Origin: Cordia subcordata
Taxonomy: Eukaryota > Streptophyta > Magnoliopsida > Boraginales > Cordiaceae
Direction: 5' to 3'
NCBI GenBank assembly: GCA_028554755.1
Contig: JAPTOF010000016.1
Span: 11,134,001-11,198,000 of the forward strand
Length of the DNA: 64,000 bases
The notes below the pieces were generated by a model. It was not told the origin of the DNA. It saw only the letters and a program-made list of their open reading frames with translations, and did no database searches. The position numbers were made by a program, and so were the translations under genes. Positions 10,681 through 21,949 of this stretch are shown one piece after another (position 1 is the first letter of the stretch; every line of letters starts with the position of its first letter).

Positions 10681-11191
10681 TAGAGGTGAGCAAAAACTGA
10701 ACCGAACCGGACCAAATTGAGTTCAATCTATTTGGTTCGGTTATTTGGTCTGTTCGGTTTGGTTTGGCTATTTTTTTTAAAAAAAGTTCAGTCTATTCGA
10801 TTCGTTTCGGTTATCACAAAAAATGACCGAATAGACTGAATTAATTGAATTTTATTTTATATATTAAAAATATATATTATTTTGTACATTAATTAGGATT
10901 TATATATTGTTTATTAGGATTCATTTATTTGATTATGCTTCATTATATATTGTTTATGATATATTTAACGAATAAGAGTGATTAGTTTAGATTTTATAAT
11001 ATTTTTCATGCAACAATTTTGTTCCATTTCTATTTTCTATTTTTTTTAAAAATTTTACTGGTTAATTTTGGTTTTAATCGAACCAAACCGAATAGACCAA
11101 AATATATTTCGACTTCGGCTTATTCGGTTTTTAAACAATTTGATTCAGTTTGGTATATTCGATTCGGTTAAAAACCAAATGCTCACCCCTA
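10681..11191. mobile_element. hAT-type MITE, 511 bp
   Basis: The left end is TAGAGGTGAGCAAAAACTG. The right end is the complement of TAGGGGTGAGCATTTGG. GCTACAAT is duplicated exactly on both sides (10673-10680 and 11192-11199). The inside is a long imperfect inverted repeat of words such as GAACCGAACCGG, TTCGGTTATTTGG and their complements around an AT-rich loop. It is non-coding. The 8-bp duplication and TAGRGGTG ends point to a hAT-mobilised MITE. Confidence 0.9.
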
Positions 11192-11199
11192 GCTACAAT

Positions 11200-12025
11200 C
11201 ACAAAAAGAAAAAGGTGGAAGACCCTTTGAGAGCATTCCTAGCACAAATCACCGGAAGTTAATATTGTTCAACATTCGTATATGTAAGTTAGTATATATG
11301 TGTGCAAGTGTGGGTCATTTGTGTGTGTGCATTCAACTATTCTCATTAGATTACAATATGCATTATAAATAAAAAAATTGATCCTTTTCACGACATACAC
11401 TTAAATACATATAAGAAACAATCATTCTGCTTTTGTTGATCCTCTACAAAAATTATATATTGCAAATGCGTACTTCCCTTTGACATTTTAAGTTACACTC
11501 ATTGCACTTTCATGGCAAAAAAAAAAATCATAAAGAACTAATGCCTATGCCATTGACTATTTCTTTTTATATTAATTAGGGTAAAATAGATTGAATTCTC
11601 TTGTATTTCTTCTTAAGTGCATTAGACCTTCGTGTATTCTCAAAATTTTTCTCACGATCTCTCTTTACTTTTTAAAACATTACATGAATTTTCATTTCCC
11701 AAAAAGAATATTGTACTTTTAGAAAGTAAAAGAGAATTATGAGGAAAAAAATTATACACTTTAGATGAATCAAAAGTAGTCCAAAATCTTTTTTCCTTTT
11801 CCAGGAGAACACAAAATCTTCAAATTTAGTGGAGAATAATAGTGGAATAGTCACAGTTTTTAACCCAAGTAGGTAAACAAGCCTATAAGGCTTTTGATTG
11901 GTTATTGTGGTGGAAATGTCAATTTTTTCTATTTATGCCAATTTTGTCCAGTGGCTAAGGTTCAAGCTTGAAAAATCTATTATATATCTTGTTGGTTCAT
12001 ATTGCATTTGCCAGAAAGCTTTACC
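11200..12025. other. upstream region of the aspartic protease gene
   Basis: AT-rich non-coding DNA between the MITE and the protease core promoter. No reading frame is credible. It may include the proximal regulatory region of the gene, but I cannot name a binding site with support. Confidence 0.45.
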
Positions 12026-12030
12026 AAAGG

Positions 12031-12108
12031 CTTATATATATAACAGTAGTGATTATTTATTGTTTCATACTTAAAAGGTTATAAGTTGTTGGAGAGAGCA
12101 GATTCATC
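12031..12108 (+). promoter_or_regulatory. probable TATA box and 5' leader of protease gene
   Basis: CTTATATATATAAC at 12031-12044 is a strong plant TATA-like sequence about 70 bp before the ATG. That would put transcription start near 12065-12075 and give a short leader. The start context is TCATCATGGCC, with A at -3 and G at +4, favourable for plant translation initiation. No transcript data are available, so the start site is inferred. Confidence 0.6.
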
Positions 12109-12283
12109 ATGGCCACTCTGAGGCTGCTCTCATCAGCTTATCTTGTTTCCATCTTATTGCTGCAATCATACTTGTTGAAAGAAGGTCATGCTCTTGATAG
12201 AAGGGAGGCCACAGAGAGCCACTACCACACTGTGGATGTCAGCTCTCTGCTTCCAAGCACTGTTTGCACTTCCTCAACTGAAG
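12109..12283 (+). CDS. aspartic protease (nepenthesin/CND41-like), exon 1
   Basis: Encodes the first 58 residues of a secreted or plastid-type A1 aspartic protease. MATLRLLSSAYLVSILLLQS is a hydrophobic signal sequence. The following HTVDVSSLLPSTVC matches the conserved pro-region of the plant CND41/AED1-like family. The donor AAG|GTTTTT at 12284 splits a Gly codon (phase 1), which is completed exactly by GT at the start of exon 2. Without splicing the frame runs into intron sequence and stops by 12396. The ATG is chosen for its context and because it starts the signal peptide. Confidence 0.9.
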
Positions 12284-12549
12284 GTTTTTTTCTAGCAAAA
12301 CGCTTTTTTATTTCTTCTCGTTTTTTAGTATGTTGTTTAGATATACATGTAAGAGATTATATTAGTAGAGTAACTACCTTCGGATGCTGTCATTAGACCA
12401 TCGAAATAACTACAGTTGAAGGAGATTCTTATTCTAGAATCGAAGAATTCTCGTGTATGTATAGTCAATAATTCCTTCTATCTCTTAGTTTATAATAACC
12501 TAATAGCATAATGAAGAATTTAATGTAGTTCTTCACATATTGTTCCTTA

Positions 12550-12790
12550 GGTTTTACACCAGACTTGGAGATCTCGAACCGAACTGAAAAGCCGTATTGA
12601 GTAATATTGGAATCGAAAGTTCTGTTGACTTTTCTATAAGAATCGAAATGAACTGAATTGAGAATTTTCTTATGATATAGTTCTGGATCATGTCCTAAGA
12701 ATCATATCGAGAACAGAACAGAACTGAACCGAAATTGTACCAATATGAGCCGAACTGAGAGAACTGAATTTTTAATATTAATAATTATTA
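12550..12790. repeat. decayed fold-back repeat in intron
   Basis: Contains many imperfect copies and complements of GAACCGAACTG, AGAACTGAATT and TTCGATTCC-like words, followed by TAATATTA repeats. It resembles the inside of the GGTTCGGTT MITE at 10681-11191 but lacks clear termini or a target-site duplication. Confidence 0.4.
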
Positions 12791-15773
12791 TAATTTTTAA
12801 TATTAATATTATATATATTAATATTACAATTGTAAATATTTTATATAATATTTTAAAAATAATATTTTTATTTGAAGTCATATTTTTTTTTAAAAAAAAT
12901 TCCTATTGAAAAAGAAAAAAATTAAGAAACAAAGTACTTTATATGCAGAATATAATCACACTTGATTCTAATTTCTAAGTATATTTCACATATGATTAAT
13001 CTTAATTATATTGTTAACATTATTTATGTATCTTAAAATTTTAATCTTTAATCTAATCACAACTACCCTAATTAACTCATATCATATTTTTTAATTACTC
13101 AATCCATTTTATAATAATTATTTTAATTATATTAACTTTTATATACATGCTAATTAAAGTTTACGATCTAATTAATAAAAAAACGAAAAAGGTGTAACAA
13201 GGCTAGAGGGAAAGATAAAATTAAATTTTAAACATCGCAACTAGTAATCCTAAAAGTAATATCAGCTCCTTATTAATATATTAATATATGCATTAGTCAA
13301 TTTTAATTATATTACCAACTTAATTCTCTACTAGTGTAATTCCCTACTAACCTAAACTAATAATATTTAATTAATGTTGGTTATATTACATTTTTTCAGT
13401 TCTAATTGTACTACTAACCCTGTTTATGTAACTTGCTATTTCTAACCTAACCAAACAAACTTAAATTAATTTGTGCTAGTTATATGACAAGCTAAATTTT
13501 GTCATATAATTAGCTTAATCAGATTAACTTTGTTAATTAAATGATATTATTATTTATAAAGCTATATAAGTTTTACATATTTTGTACGTTACTTTAGTGT
13601 AATCTTTCTTGCATTGATGGTGTAAGAGTTTAACTTTGCTGATATGTTAATTGATTGTCTTATTTCATCACTTTGTGTTAATTAAAATTTAAGTTTCAAC
13701 TCTTTCTATCTTCTATTATTTTAAGAAAAATGGTAAATTTATGGCTTGAACTTTACAAGATATGAAAATAAGGGCTTGAACTTCAAAATCTTTAATAGAA
13801 TAAATTAAAGTCATGAAAAAGTAAAGTTTACATGCCTAAGTAATGGTATTAATTACGTATTCATGTGCATTTTTTTTTCTTTCAAATATTAGCTGGCATT
13901 TTATTTTCCTTTCATAATTTAGGTGAATTTTGTTACATGACATTCTAAATATACGTGACATATAATACAAATTTATAAATTATAAGCTTTTGGTGGATGA
14001 ATTATGATCACAAGACTAGCAAAAAAACTTATAAATTATAAGCTATCATATATATGTGCACATACATAATGGACATTTTTTGTAAGCTATGAAAATATAA
14101 ATTAATTTGCATATTTTTTGTTACTAAATATTAAAAAAGTTCATGTATATTTAAAATTAAATAACATAAATTAAATATGCATTTTAAATATTAAAAATAA
14201 AAATTGAAATAAATTGCAATAACACAAAGTTACATATTACTATACATAGTTTCTAAATAAGCATATTATTTCTTGTTTCTAAAATGAGCATATTTTTGTG
14301 GGTTTATTTCTTGGTTGTTTGTGATTTAATTAAATTTTTTATTTTTATAATATTCAAGCTACATTGTTAATTTATATTTTCTAAATTTTAAATATATATG
14401 AAATTTTTATTAGTAATAGAAAAGATATGAACATTAATTTATATTGTTATACCCCACCAAAAAAGCCCAAAATATAGTTATATGCATTTATAATAGATAA
14501 ATTAAAAGTTATAAGTTTGTTTTGCAAATTTTATTATATGATATGTAGATTTGGAACGCCATGTAAGAAAATCCACCTAAGGTATGAAAGAAAAATAAAA
14601 TGTCACCTAACTTTCGAAAAGAAAAATATCATGTAAGCAAAGAATTAATATTATTACTTGTCGGTATGGAGCTGTTTCCATTATTCTTATATTATATATT
14701 CAAAAACTTTATATCACATGTTCAAAATGATAAATTACTTGTTTTATAACTCTTCAAGATATGTTCACAACTTGTGAAGTATATGTTCACAATCTATGAA
14801 CGATTTTGGAGCTCGCAGTTGGAAGTGTTATCAGCATCTGATCAGTGATCAAATTATTGTGTTGTATTTGTGGGCATGTGAAGGGTGAACTTGTTAAATT
14901 TCATGTTGTTCTCACGGCTAGATAGTGAGATCTATTGAGCGGTATACTATACACCTTTAGGTGTACTATAATATAAGTGTATAATATAATTTGCACTTGA
15001 ATTATCCCCTAATTTCTTCTATTAGATACTTATTCAAATATATTTTTTGCATGTAAAGTTGTTCACTCTGCAACACAAACTTCTAAAATTTGGAAATTAT
15101 ATATTAACTCTTTTTCCTTGTATTAAGGCAAAAGGTTGATATAAAATATTAGGGCAAATTCATCAAACAGTCCTTATCGTTTGTAAAAATTTGTTATCTT
15201 GGTCTTTATTGTTTGAAAAGTTCCTAATCTTGGCCTCAATGATTATAAAATGTCAATTTAATTCCTATTACTTCAATTAGGACCTATTTGAACTCTAACA
15301 TTTGTGGAAGGTTTCAACTTCATCTGGTTTTGAAGTGGTCATGTAACTAACACATGATCAACTAGTGAGGATGAAACATTGAGGATTAATTGTGTCTTTT
15401 TTGAACCAATAAGCTCCAAAATGACATATAAAGAATAACGATCATTTGTCAAATTTTCCCAAAGTATTAGTTTTTTGAAATAATGGTGTGGTAAAATAAA
15501 ATCTAAAATTTGGGGCCTATTCGAATCAACTTTCTTCACAAAAAATCATTTTTTGATATAGAAAATTTGGTCTTGCGCAGCTGTATAAGCCAAAAAAATT
15601 AATATAGAAAATTTGGTTTCATAATCACACCCTTATGTATGTTATTTACTTTCAAATAAAGTCTTTCTCCTCGACGACCAATGAATCATCTAACTTAATT
15701 AGTGAAGAATTGCTTCGACTTTCACATGAAATCTATACGTCATGCTTAATTAAATGGTCTAATTTATTAATTA

Positions 15774-15868
15774 CTACTTAAAAGCAAATTGCTAAGTAAT
15801 TGCTAAGTAATTAAATGGTCTAATTTATTAATTACTTAGCAATTACTTAGCAATTTGCTTCTAAGTAG
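15774..15868. repeat. long near-perfect hairpin with overlapping direct repeat
   Basis: The arms 15782-15813 and 15829-15860 are perfect 32-bp complements (starting AAGCAAATTGCTAAGTAATT) around a 15-nt loop. They extend to 15774 and 15868 with one mismatch. A 27-bp direct repeat beginning AATTAAATGGTCTAATTTAT occurs at about 15748 and again at 15809, inside the hairpin. The combination suggests a template-switch event at a replication fork or a very small insertion. Confidence 0.85.
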
Positions 15869-16129
15869 ATGAATCGTGGTCCATATAGCATTTAAGAAAA
15901 GACCAATTAGTCGAGACGTGTTGAGAAATTATATAAACCACTCTTACTTTGGCATTTAGTGGGCGGCATAAACAGAATTCTGTATGTTCATGCAAGTATG
16001 ACATCCAACTTATTTGAAACAAGAAATAGAAAACAATGCTTTATACGTACTAATTACACTCTGCACTTCACACTAATCACTCTCTTAATCAGCATGGTAA
16101 TGATGCTCCAGTGTATCCCACTCTTTAGA

Positions 16130-17190
16130 AGTGTCGCAAGGGGTGGGACAGGGTATTCTACCGAAAAGCTCTGCTTTTGGTGGTGTGGGGTTTTCTGCCC
16201 TTACTCCTTGTGACAGAGCTAGGACCCAAGGTTTAGCAGGTACATATTTTTATACGTATGATTTTTTTAACATAAATTAAAAAAATTAAATGTAAAAATA
16301 TATAATATCTAATACAATAATTTTACCTTAATGCACATAAAGATATAAATAAATATCTATTATTATTGCAAATAGAACTATATTTTATAATCATCCATCT
16401 TAGTTTGATTGCAGATTTTGAAAATGTTAAATATTCAACTTAAAAACATTTCTTAATATAAGTGACAATCAGTCTTTCTCTTTTATTTTCCTTTCTTTAT
16501 CTTATTGTTTCTATGTACATTTTTATTTATTTTTTGTTTTTTACTTATTTACTTTTTTTTGTTCTAAAATTACTTGTTTATTGAAAAATAAAATATAAGT
16601 GTTGATACTACCTTGATCACAATTGCGAGGGGGTGCACTTTTGTTATGAGGGATGCACCTCATGTCAATTATTCTCCCATAATTAAAAAATTAACAAAAC
16701 AAAATAATGGTGAAATTTTTATGAAAAAGTCGGGGGGGGGTGCCACATGTAGCTTTGGCCATGCCTACCCTGGTACTAGGACGGATAAGGGTAAGCGTTT
16801 ATCAACCGCGTTCTACCCAACCCCAATGTATGTTTGTGTGTCTAATATATATAATAAAAATATTTCTAATTTAGTTAAAATTTCTTATGCCACTTTGAAG
16901 ACTGAAGGTTAAATTTTCTTAACAATGTTTTGCAATGTTTTTGTATTAAGATTTATTTGTGTAATAGGTGGCAGTTTTAATAAATAGGAGTTTTAATCCG
17001 GTTCGTTAATCTTGTTGACTGGTACCTATAGGGATAAGGCAGGGTTTTCTTCACTCTATAGGGGTGAAGATGATACCAGAAATTTACCTTGATACCAGAT
17101 ATAGGATAAGGATAAGTGTAAAGACTTTTCTAATAAGTCTAGAGTAAGATTAGTAAATTCTACCTCTACCCTGTTTCATTGCTAATGCTA
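16130..17190. repeat. GC-richer fold-back material in intron
   Basis: GGTGGGACAGGGTATTCTAC near 16143 and the complement of AACAGGGTAGAGGTAG near 17160-17180 are inverted with respect to each other. Between them lie a G8 run at 16733-16740, GCCATGCCTACCCTGG near 16758, and two GATACCAGA words near 17090. This could be one decayed hAT-like element of about 1 kb with another inside, but I cannot fix target-site duplications. Confidence 0.35.
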
Positions 17191-17301
17191 TCTGTCAATA
17201 AAATATGTTGATTTTACATTTTAGTCCATTATTAATTTATTTCTCGAGTTAATTATATATGATCTAATTAGCAATCATTGCCACAACCATCCAATGTACA
17301 G

Positions 17302-18557
17302 GTCTCAGCAGCAGCAGAAAGGGATCACTGAAAGTGTATCACAGCTATGGCCCCTGCTCTAAACTTGATAAGCAACCTAGCCTAGTTGAAATCCTTTCTC
17401 ATGACCAGTCTCGTGTGAACTCAATCCGAGCAAGACTTGCATTCAGCACAGACGACTTGCTAACAAACAGGCTAAGAGACAAGAAGACGAACCTCCCTGC
17501 ACAGCCGGGCATCTCCCTCGGCACCGGCAACTACTTCGTCACGATCGGCGTTGGCACACCCAAGAAGGAACTCTCTCTCGTATTTGACACAGGCAGTGAT
17601 ATTACATGGACACAGTGTGAGCCCTGCGTGAGGTCTTGCTACAACCAGAAGCAACAAAAACTTGACCCTGCTAAATCCACCACTTACATGAACATCACCT
17701 GCAAATCAACCTCCTGTTCTCAGCTTAAATCAGCCACAGGCATTACCCCTGGATGCTCAGGCACTACATGTGTTTATGGAATACAGTATGGTGATCAGTC
17801 CTTTTCGGTTGGGTACTTTGCAAAAGAGAGGTTTACCTTGGCACCAACAGATGTGCTTGATAACATTCTGTTTGGTTGCGGCCAATACAATCGCGGCCTA
17901 TTTGGACGCACCGCTGGCCTTATAGGTCTTGCTCGCGACCCTCTTTCCATAGTATCCCAAACTGCTGCAAAATACGGGAAGTTTTTCTCGTACTGCCTTC
18001 CGTTGAGAGATGGTTCTGGTTCTGGCGGACACTTAACCTTTGGAAAGGGTGGTGTCCCCAGGAGTGTTCGATACACGCCATTTGCAGATTCCAAAGGGAC
18101 CTCGCTCTATTTCATCACCATTACAGCAATAAGTGTTGGCGGGCAACAATTGCCAATTAGTCCATCCGCGTTCAGTGATCCAGGAACCTTCATAGACTCT
18201 GGGACAGTAATCACACGCCTAACTCCATCGGTCTACAAACCGTTGCGCGATGCTTTCAGGCAACAGATGACAACATACAAGATGGCGCAGCCTTTGTCAA
18301 TATTCGATACGTGCTATGACTTTAGTAACTCTGCCAGTGTAAAGATACCAAACATCAGCTTCTACTTCAGTGGGAATGTGAAGGTGGATATGATCCCAAC
18401 TGGAGTACTCATAGCAAATGGAGCATCACAAGTCTGTTTGGCTTTTGCTGAAAATGATTCATTGAGCATTTTTGGGAATTTACAGCAACAGACTCTGGAA
18501 GTTGTCTATGATGTTGCTGGAGGGAAGCTAGGATTTGCCCCTAATGCTTGTGCTTAA
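17302..18557 (+). CDS. aspartic protease (nepenthesin/CND41-like), exon 2
   Basis: Encodes 417 residues plus the second part of the split Gly codon, so the whole protein is about 476 residues, normal for plant nepenthesin-type A1 proteases. Exon 2 begins LSSSRKGSLKVYHSYGPCSKL. The first catalytic site is LVFDTGSDITWTQCEPC, the flap is YGDQSFSVGYF, and the second catalytic site is FIDSGTVITRLTP. Cysteines of the nepenthesin insert follow the first site (CEPCVRSCYNQ). The C-terminus FGNLQQQTLEVVYDVAGGKL is typical of the family. Relatives cleave proteins in apoplast or plastids and act in senescence, nitrogen remobilisation or defence. That role is inferred from family. No frameshift or missing catalytic residue is seen. 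Confidence 0.95.
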
Positions 18558-18725
18558 TATGGAGAAAACAAAAACCATCACAACTTGTAAAAAGATGAAA
18601 ATAAATAACTCAGAATAGCAGAGGCTTTTAGACGAGCTCTAGAATGGCTTCCATGTACGAAATGCGTCCTAGAATGGTCAATATGTATAAAAAGACGAAA
18701 ATATGTGACTCAGATAGCATATATG
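18558..18725 (+). terminator. protease 3' UTR and likely polyadenylation region
   Basis: AATAAA at 18600-18605 lies 43 bp after the stop, within an A-rich stretch. A short imperfect direct repeat (AAAAAGATGAAAATAAATAA near 18589 and AAAAAGACGAAAATATGTGA near 18689) follows about 100 bp apart. Plant poly(A) sites are diffuse, so only the region is called. Confidence 0.5.
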
Positions 18726-18901
18726 CATAAAATTGTAAGATAATAACTTAGTTGTGTTATGAAGGCTTACAATATATAGAATCTGCAAGTGCCCAACTGT
18801 AGAAAATAATATCAACATCCTAACACACACACACAACATACATTCTTAGATATCTGGTACATAATCCAAATCTCCTTTTAGTTTCCGGTCTTTTTTGGCT
18901 T

Positions 18902-19066
18902 CAAAAATCATCAAACAATGAGGCCTCAGTGATGCACATTTTCAACACCACTTTCAGTAGCAGCGCTCTGGGCTGTGGTGAGTGTGTTTTAGAAGATGCA
19001 GGATGTCTTGCTTTACCACGTACTCCACGAACCATTATATGACGACATCTCATATCATCTACAAAA
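18902..19066 (-). other. possible terminal exon, minus strand
   Basis: On the minus strand a TTTTGTAG acceptor-like site is followed by an open stretch of about 52 codons (DMRCRHIMVRGVRGKARHP, later PQPRALLLKVVLKMC) ending at TGA near 18903. Its composition is more gene-like than the surroundings. I do not recognise it and I see no matching upstream exon. It may be a decayed gene fragment or chance. Confidence 0.2.
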
Positions 19067-19069
19067 CAA

Positions 19070-20980
19070 CTTCACAACTTCCCAGGGAAAAATTAAGAAT
19101 ATTGGTATTATTTTGAATTCATAGCCTCAAATAGCATGTGAAATACATAGCAGTACTTTGTAGTTGATTCAGTATATCGTTACAAAACCAAAGGATTCAC
19201 GGTTTATTAGGAGAGCAGTGAGGCTATATATAACTATTAAGTAACTAGAAGGCAAGCACTTTATACGATCATCAGCGGGATGTTATTTGGAACAATCCAT
19301 TGGTTGAAGCAGCAATTATAATATGCTACAAAACCTTTATTGACCTTTGAAACATTTCATTCTCTAAAAACTTCTGAAGATTGTAAGCTACCCCTAAGAA
19401 ATTGATCACATAACGTGACGCACATATAAATCATTGTTGGTAGAATTAAAAGGTCAAGATTAAGGTATTTTATCTGCACTAATATCCAAAAGAAAGCCAT
19501 AATAGATATAATAATAAGTGAATCTACAGCAGGTCAAATGCAGGAAAATTACATAACCTTGCCCCCAACCCAAGCTGCAGACTCAAAGGGGGTCCAAATG
19601 ATGGTATGAATTTAAAACATATAAGCAAAACACAAGAGATAAGATAATCATTTCTTCCACATGGATATTTATCAAACATAAAATTACGTCCCCCTTGTCA
19701 GTACAAGATAATCCAGAGTTGGCGAGCTGTTACAAAAGTTTAAGTAATGCAATATTAGTAGTAACAGAAATAACCAAGCATTGGGAGCATAAGTTTGCTG
19801 TTCAGCATACCACTTCAGGAGATTCAGAACATATCTATTCAGCAAGAATGTCATGCAATTCCGGAGACGACCCATTCCTGTGCGTTTCAGATTCCACTGA
19901 CCATGTACGAAATAATTACACAGTTAACGTCTTTATTGATGGGGAAATTGATGCAAATAAGCATCAGTATCACCAAGATATGCATGAAAACTAAACAGAA
20001 TAACCAAAAAATCACGTTTGAAAAGGCAAAAAATAATAGCAAAAATGAACATGCATGTGATCAATTGTTATAGCCTAATTCATAAAAACACGGTAACTTG
20101 AGGAAAAAATAGAGGATAGAATCACAGTTCAACATTAAGGAGAATAAAGGGCATTGATCTTTCTTCTAATGTGACAATCTTGAGATGTAAGCAACAAGTC
20201 AACTAGCTTTCAATAACTCAAGACTACTAGAATGAGTACCTCTCAAGTGCAAACCTGCAAAGCTCCATATAAACACACTTATATACATATGCTCTTACTT
20301 TATCACGTAATACTTCTCACTCTAGTTGATGTCACAATTTAACATCTTCAGCTCACAGTATTTGTTTTATCTTACTAATCTCTTCTTTATGTAGTACTCA
20401 CTGTAATGACTTTTTAACATCAGTGGATAAAGCAAACAAACTGGACCTGACTATTGCTAACTTGATAAATAATCTGTCTAGTGTAGTTTGCCTTCCGAAG
20501 AGATATTGATTAAACTATTTAACTATATCTCCAAAGAAATCACTTTCCTCGGCGATGGATTTAAACCTAAAGAAAATGCCTCTCTTCCAGGAATATAAAC
20601 TTAAAATTTTTCCAACAGAAAAGAATCTGCCTGCCCAACATTTCCTGAACATCCAAGTTTAGCTATGGCACAAAATGAGTATTAGCACAGGTCTAATATG
20701 GATCTAGCTTATTGATATGGTTAATAAAAGACCACATAAATCCTTTTGATTCTTTCGAACAACAAACCTCGTGCCCAAAAATCTTTTTCTTTTTCTTAGC
20801 ATGGACTTTTCTCATCGTGAGTCGCCTTCTAATAAGGGATAGAGTCGATGGCCTTGCAGTCCTCAAGAGCTGTTGCTAGCTATGTGCTGTCAAAGAGTCA
20901 GTCGTAAGTTATGAGCTGCCAAGTTAGTTGCAAGTTAATTAGATATAGGCTGTCATATAATTCTAACTCACTCTACTATA
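19070..20980. other. intergenic DNA, no supported gene
   Basis: Moderately AT-rich, with two overlapping short open frames near 19695-20073 that lack recognisable domains. The last 130 bp before copia F contain repeated AGTTAGTTGCAAGTTA-like words, which resemble LTR edge sequence, but a pair was not found. Confidence 0.4.
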
Positions 20981-20987
20981 AGCTGAA

Positions 20988-21516
20988 TGTAACATTTTTA
21001 AAATTATTAGCATTTTTGAATCTTCATTTTAAGCACCTGTTTATATGAAAAGGTACCTATTCACTCAAAGGTTGCACCTTTCATCTATAAAGGTACAATT
21101 TGATCTAGAGGTGTGCCTTTTCTTCTATAAAAGTACCTATTCATCTAGAAATGTATCTTTTTCATGTATAAAGGTATCTATTCATATAAAAAAAGTACCT
21201 ATTCAACATGTTTATTCACATGAAAAGACATAACTATTTAGACGTGCAGATAGGTCTATTTAAGGAGAGTTCCGTTGCAGGGGAAATCATCTTAAAGTTG
21301 TTCTATTACATATTTTCTGCAAATAACACACATCTCCAGGCTAGTTTTTGTCAAGTGCAAGACACAAATTAGTGAAACTTCATTGCATCCTAGAGGTATT
21401 TTGCATAATCTCTTTTGCACAAGATTGAGGTGAAATATCCTTTAAGAAAGTGGCTATGATACATGCCTTGAAGTTACTGACATAAATCTCTTATTCAATG
21501 TGCAATTTTTCTTACA
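20988..21516 (+). repeat. copia F 5' LTR
   Basis: 529 bp. The U3 part holds four to five imperfect repeats containing AAAGGTACCTATTC at about 21050, 21090, 21130, 21170 and 21194, mostly 40 bp apart. A TATTTAAGG-like promoter stretch lies near 21250. The end ..CAATTTTTCTTACA matches the 3' LTR end. Confidence 0.85.
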
Positions 21517-21595
21517 ATGTAAAGGATATTTCTTGTTACAAATATGGCTAGAAACATGACAGACTCGATTACTGATTTTGTGAAGTTAGAGCATT

Positions 21596-21853
21596 TTGAT
21601 GGACAAATTCAATATTTATAAATCTGAAGTGGAGCGTCATTGTGAAACTACTATCAAATGTCTAAGGACGAATAAGGGTAGGGAATATTATGATTCACAA
21701 ATTTTCAATTCTACTAGAATTGTGCATGAGACGACTGCTACTTACACACCACAACAAAATGGTGTGGCTAAACGCAAAAATCGAGTATTTATTGAAATGG
21801 TAAACGCCATGCTCTCCAACTCAGGTCAGGCTGTTGGTGTGAGACGTTGCTAA
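21596..21853 (+). pseudogene. copia F integrase fragment
   Basis: Encodes CLRTNKGREYYDSQIF, then TATYTPQQNGVAKRKNRVFI, the conserved D..E part of the copia integrase core (usual form LRSDNGGEY and TPQQNGVAERKNR). The usual DNGGE is altered to TNKGRE, losing the acidic catalytic residue. The frame ends after LSNSGQAVGVRRC. It is a remnant. Confidence 0.85.
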
Positions 21854-21949
21854 CTATATGTCATATCATCAATAGAGTTCCCAATAAGAAAAGCAATATA
21901 ACTATATATGAACATTGGAATAAAAGAAAACCAAATCTAAGTTATTTTC

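Larger units (their letters stand above)
12284..17301 (+). other. 5018 bp phase-1 intron of the protease gene
   Basis: Bounded by GT at 12284-12285 and TGTACAG at 17295-17301. It is very AT-rich and swollen with repeat DNA: a region of GAACCGAACTG-like words at 12550-12780, a long hairpin at 15774-15868, and GC-richer fold-back material at 16130-17190. Small open frames inside (for example 15959-16213 and 16613-16912) have no recognisable domains. Members of this family often have a short intron at this position, so the length probably reflects insertions. Confidence 0.82.

Noticed and set aside
16138..16830. A complete hAT element with CAGAGCTAGG and CAGGGTAGGC ends
   Set aside because: No 8-bp duplication could be matched, and ends are only weakly similar. 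It is kept as unresolved fold-back material.
17795..18094. 99-codon minus-strand frame in the protease exon
   Set aside because: It lies wholly inside conserved protease coding sequence on the other strand and has no domain.
21045..21215. Regularly spaced repeats that could suggest a CRISPR array
   Set aside because: Units are imperfect and lie inside an LTR present twice. The genome is plant, and there are no cas genes or conserved spacing with unique spacers.
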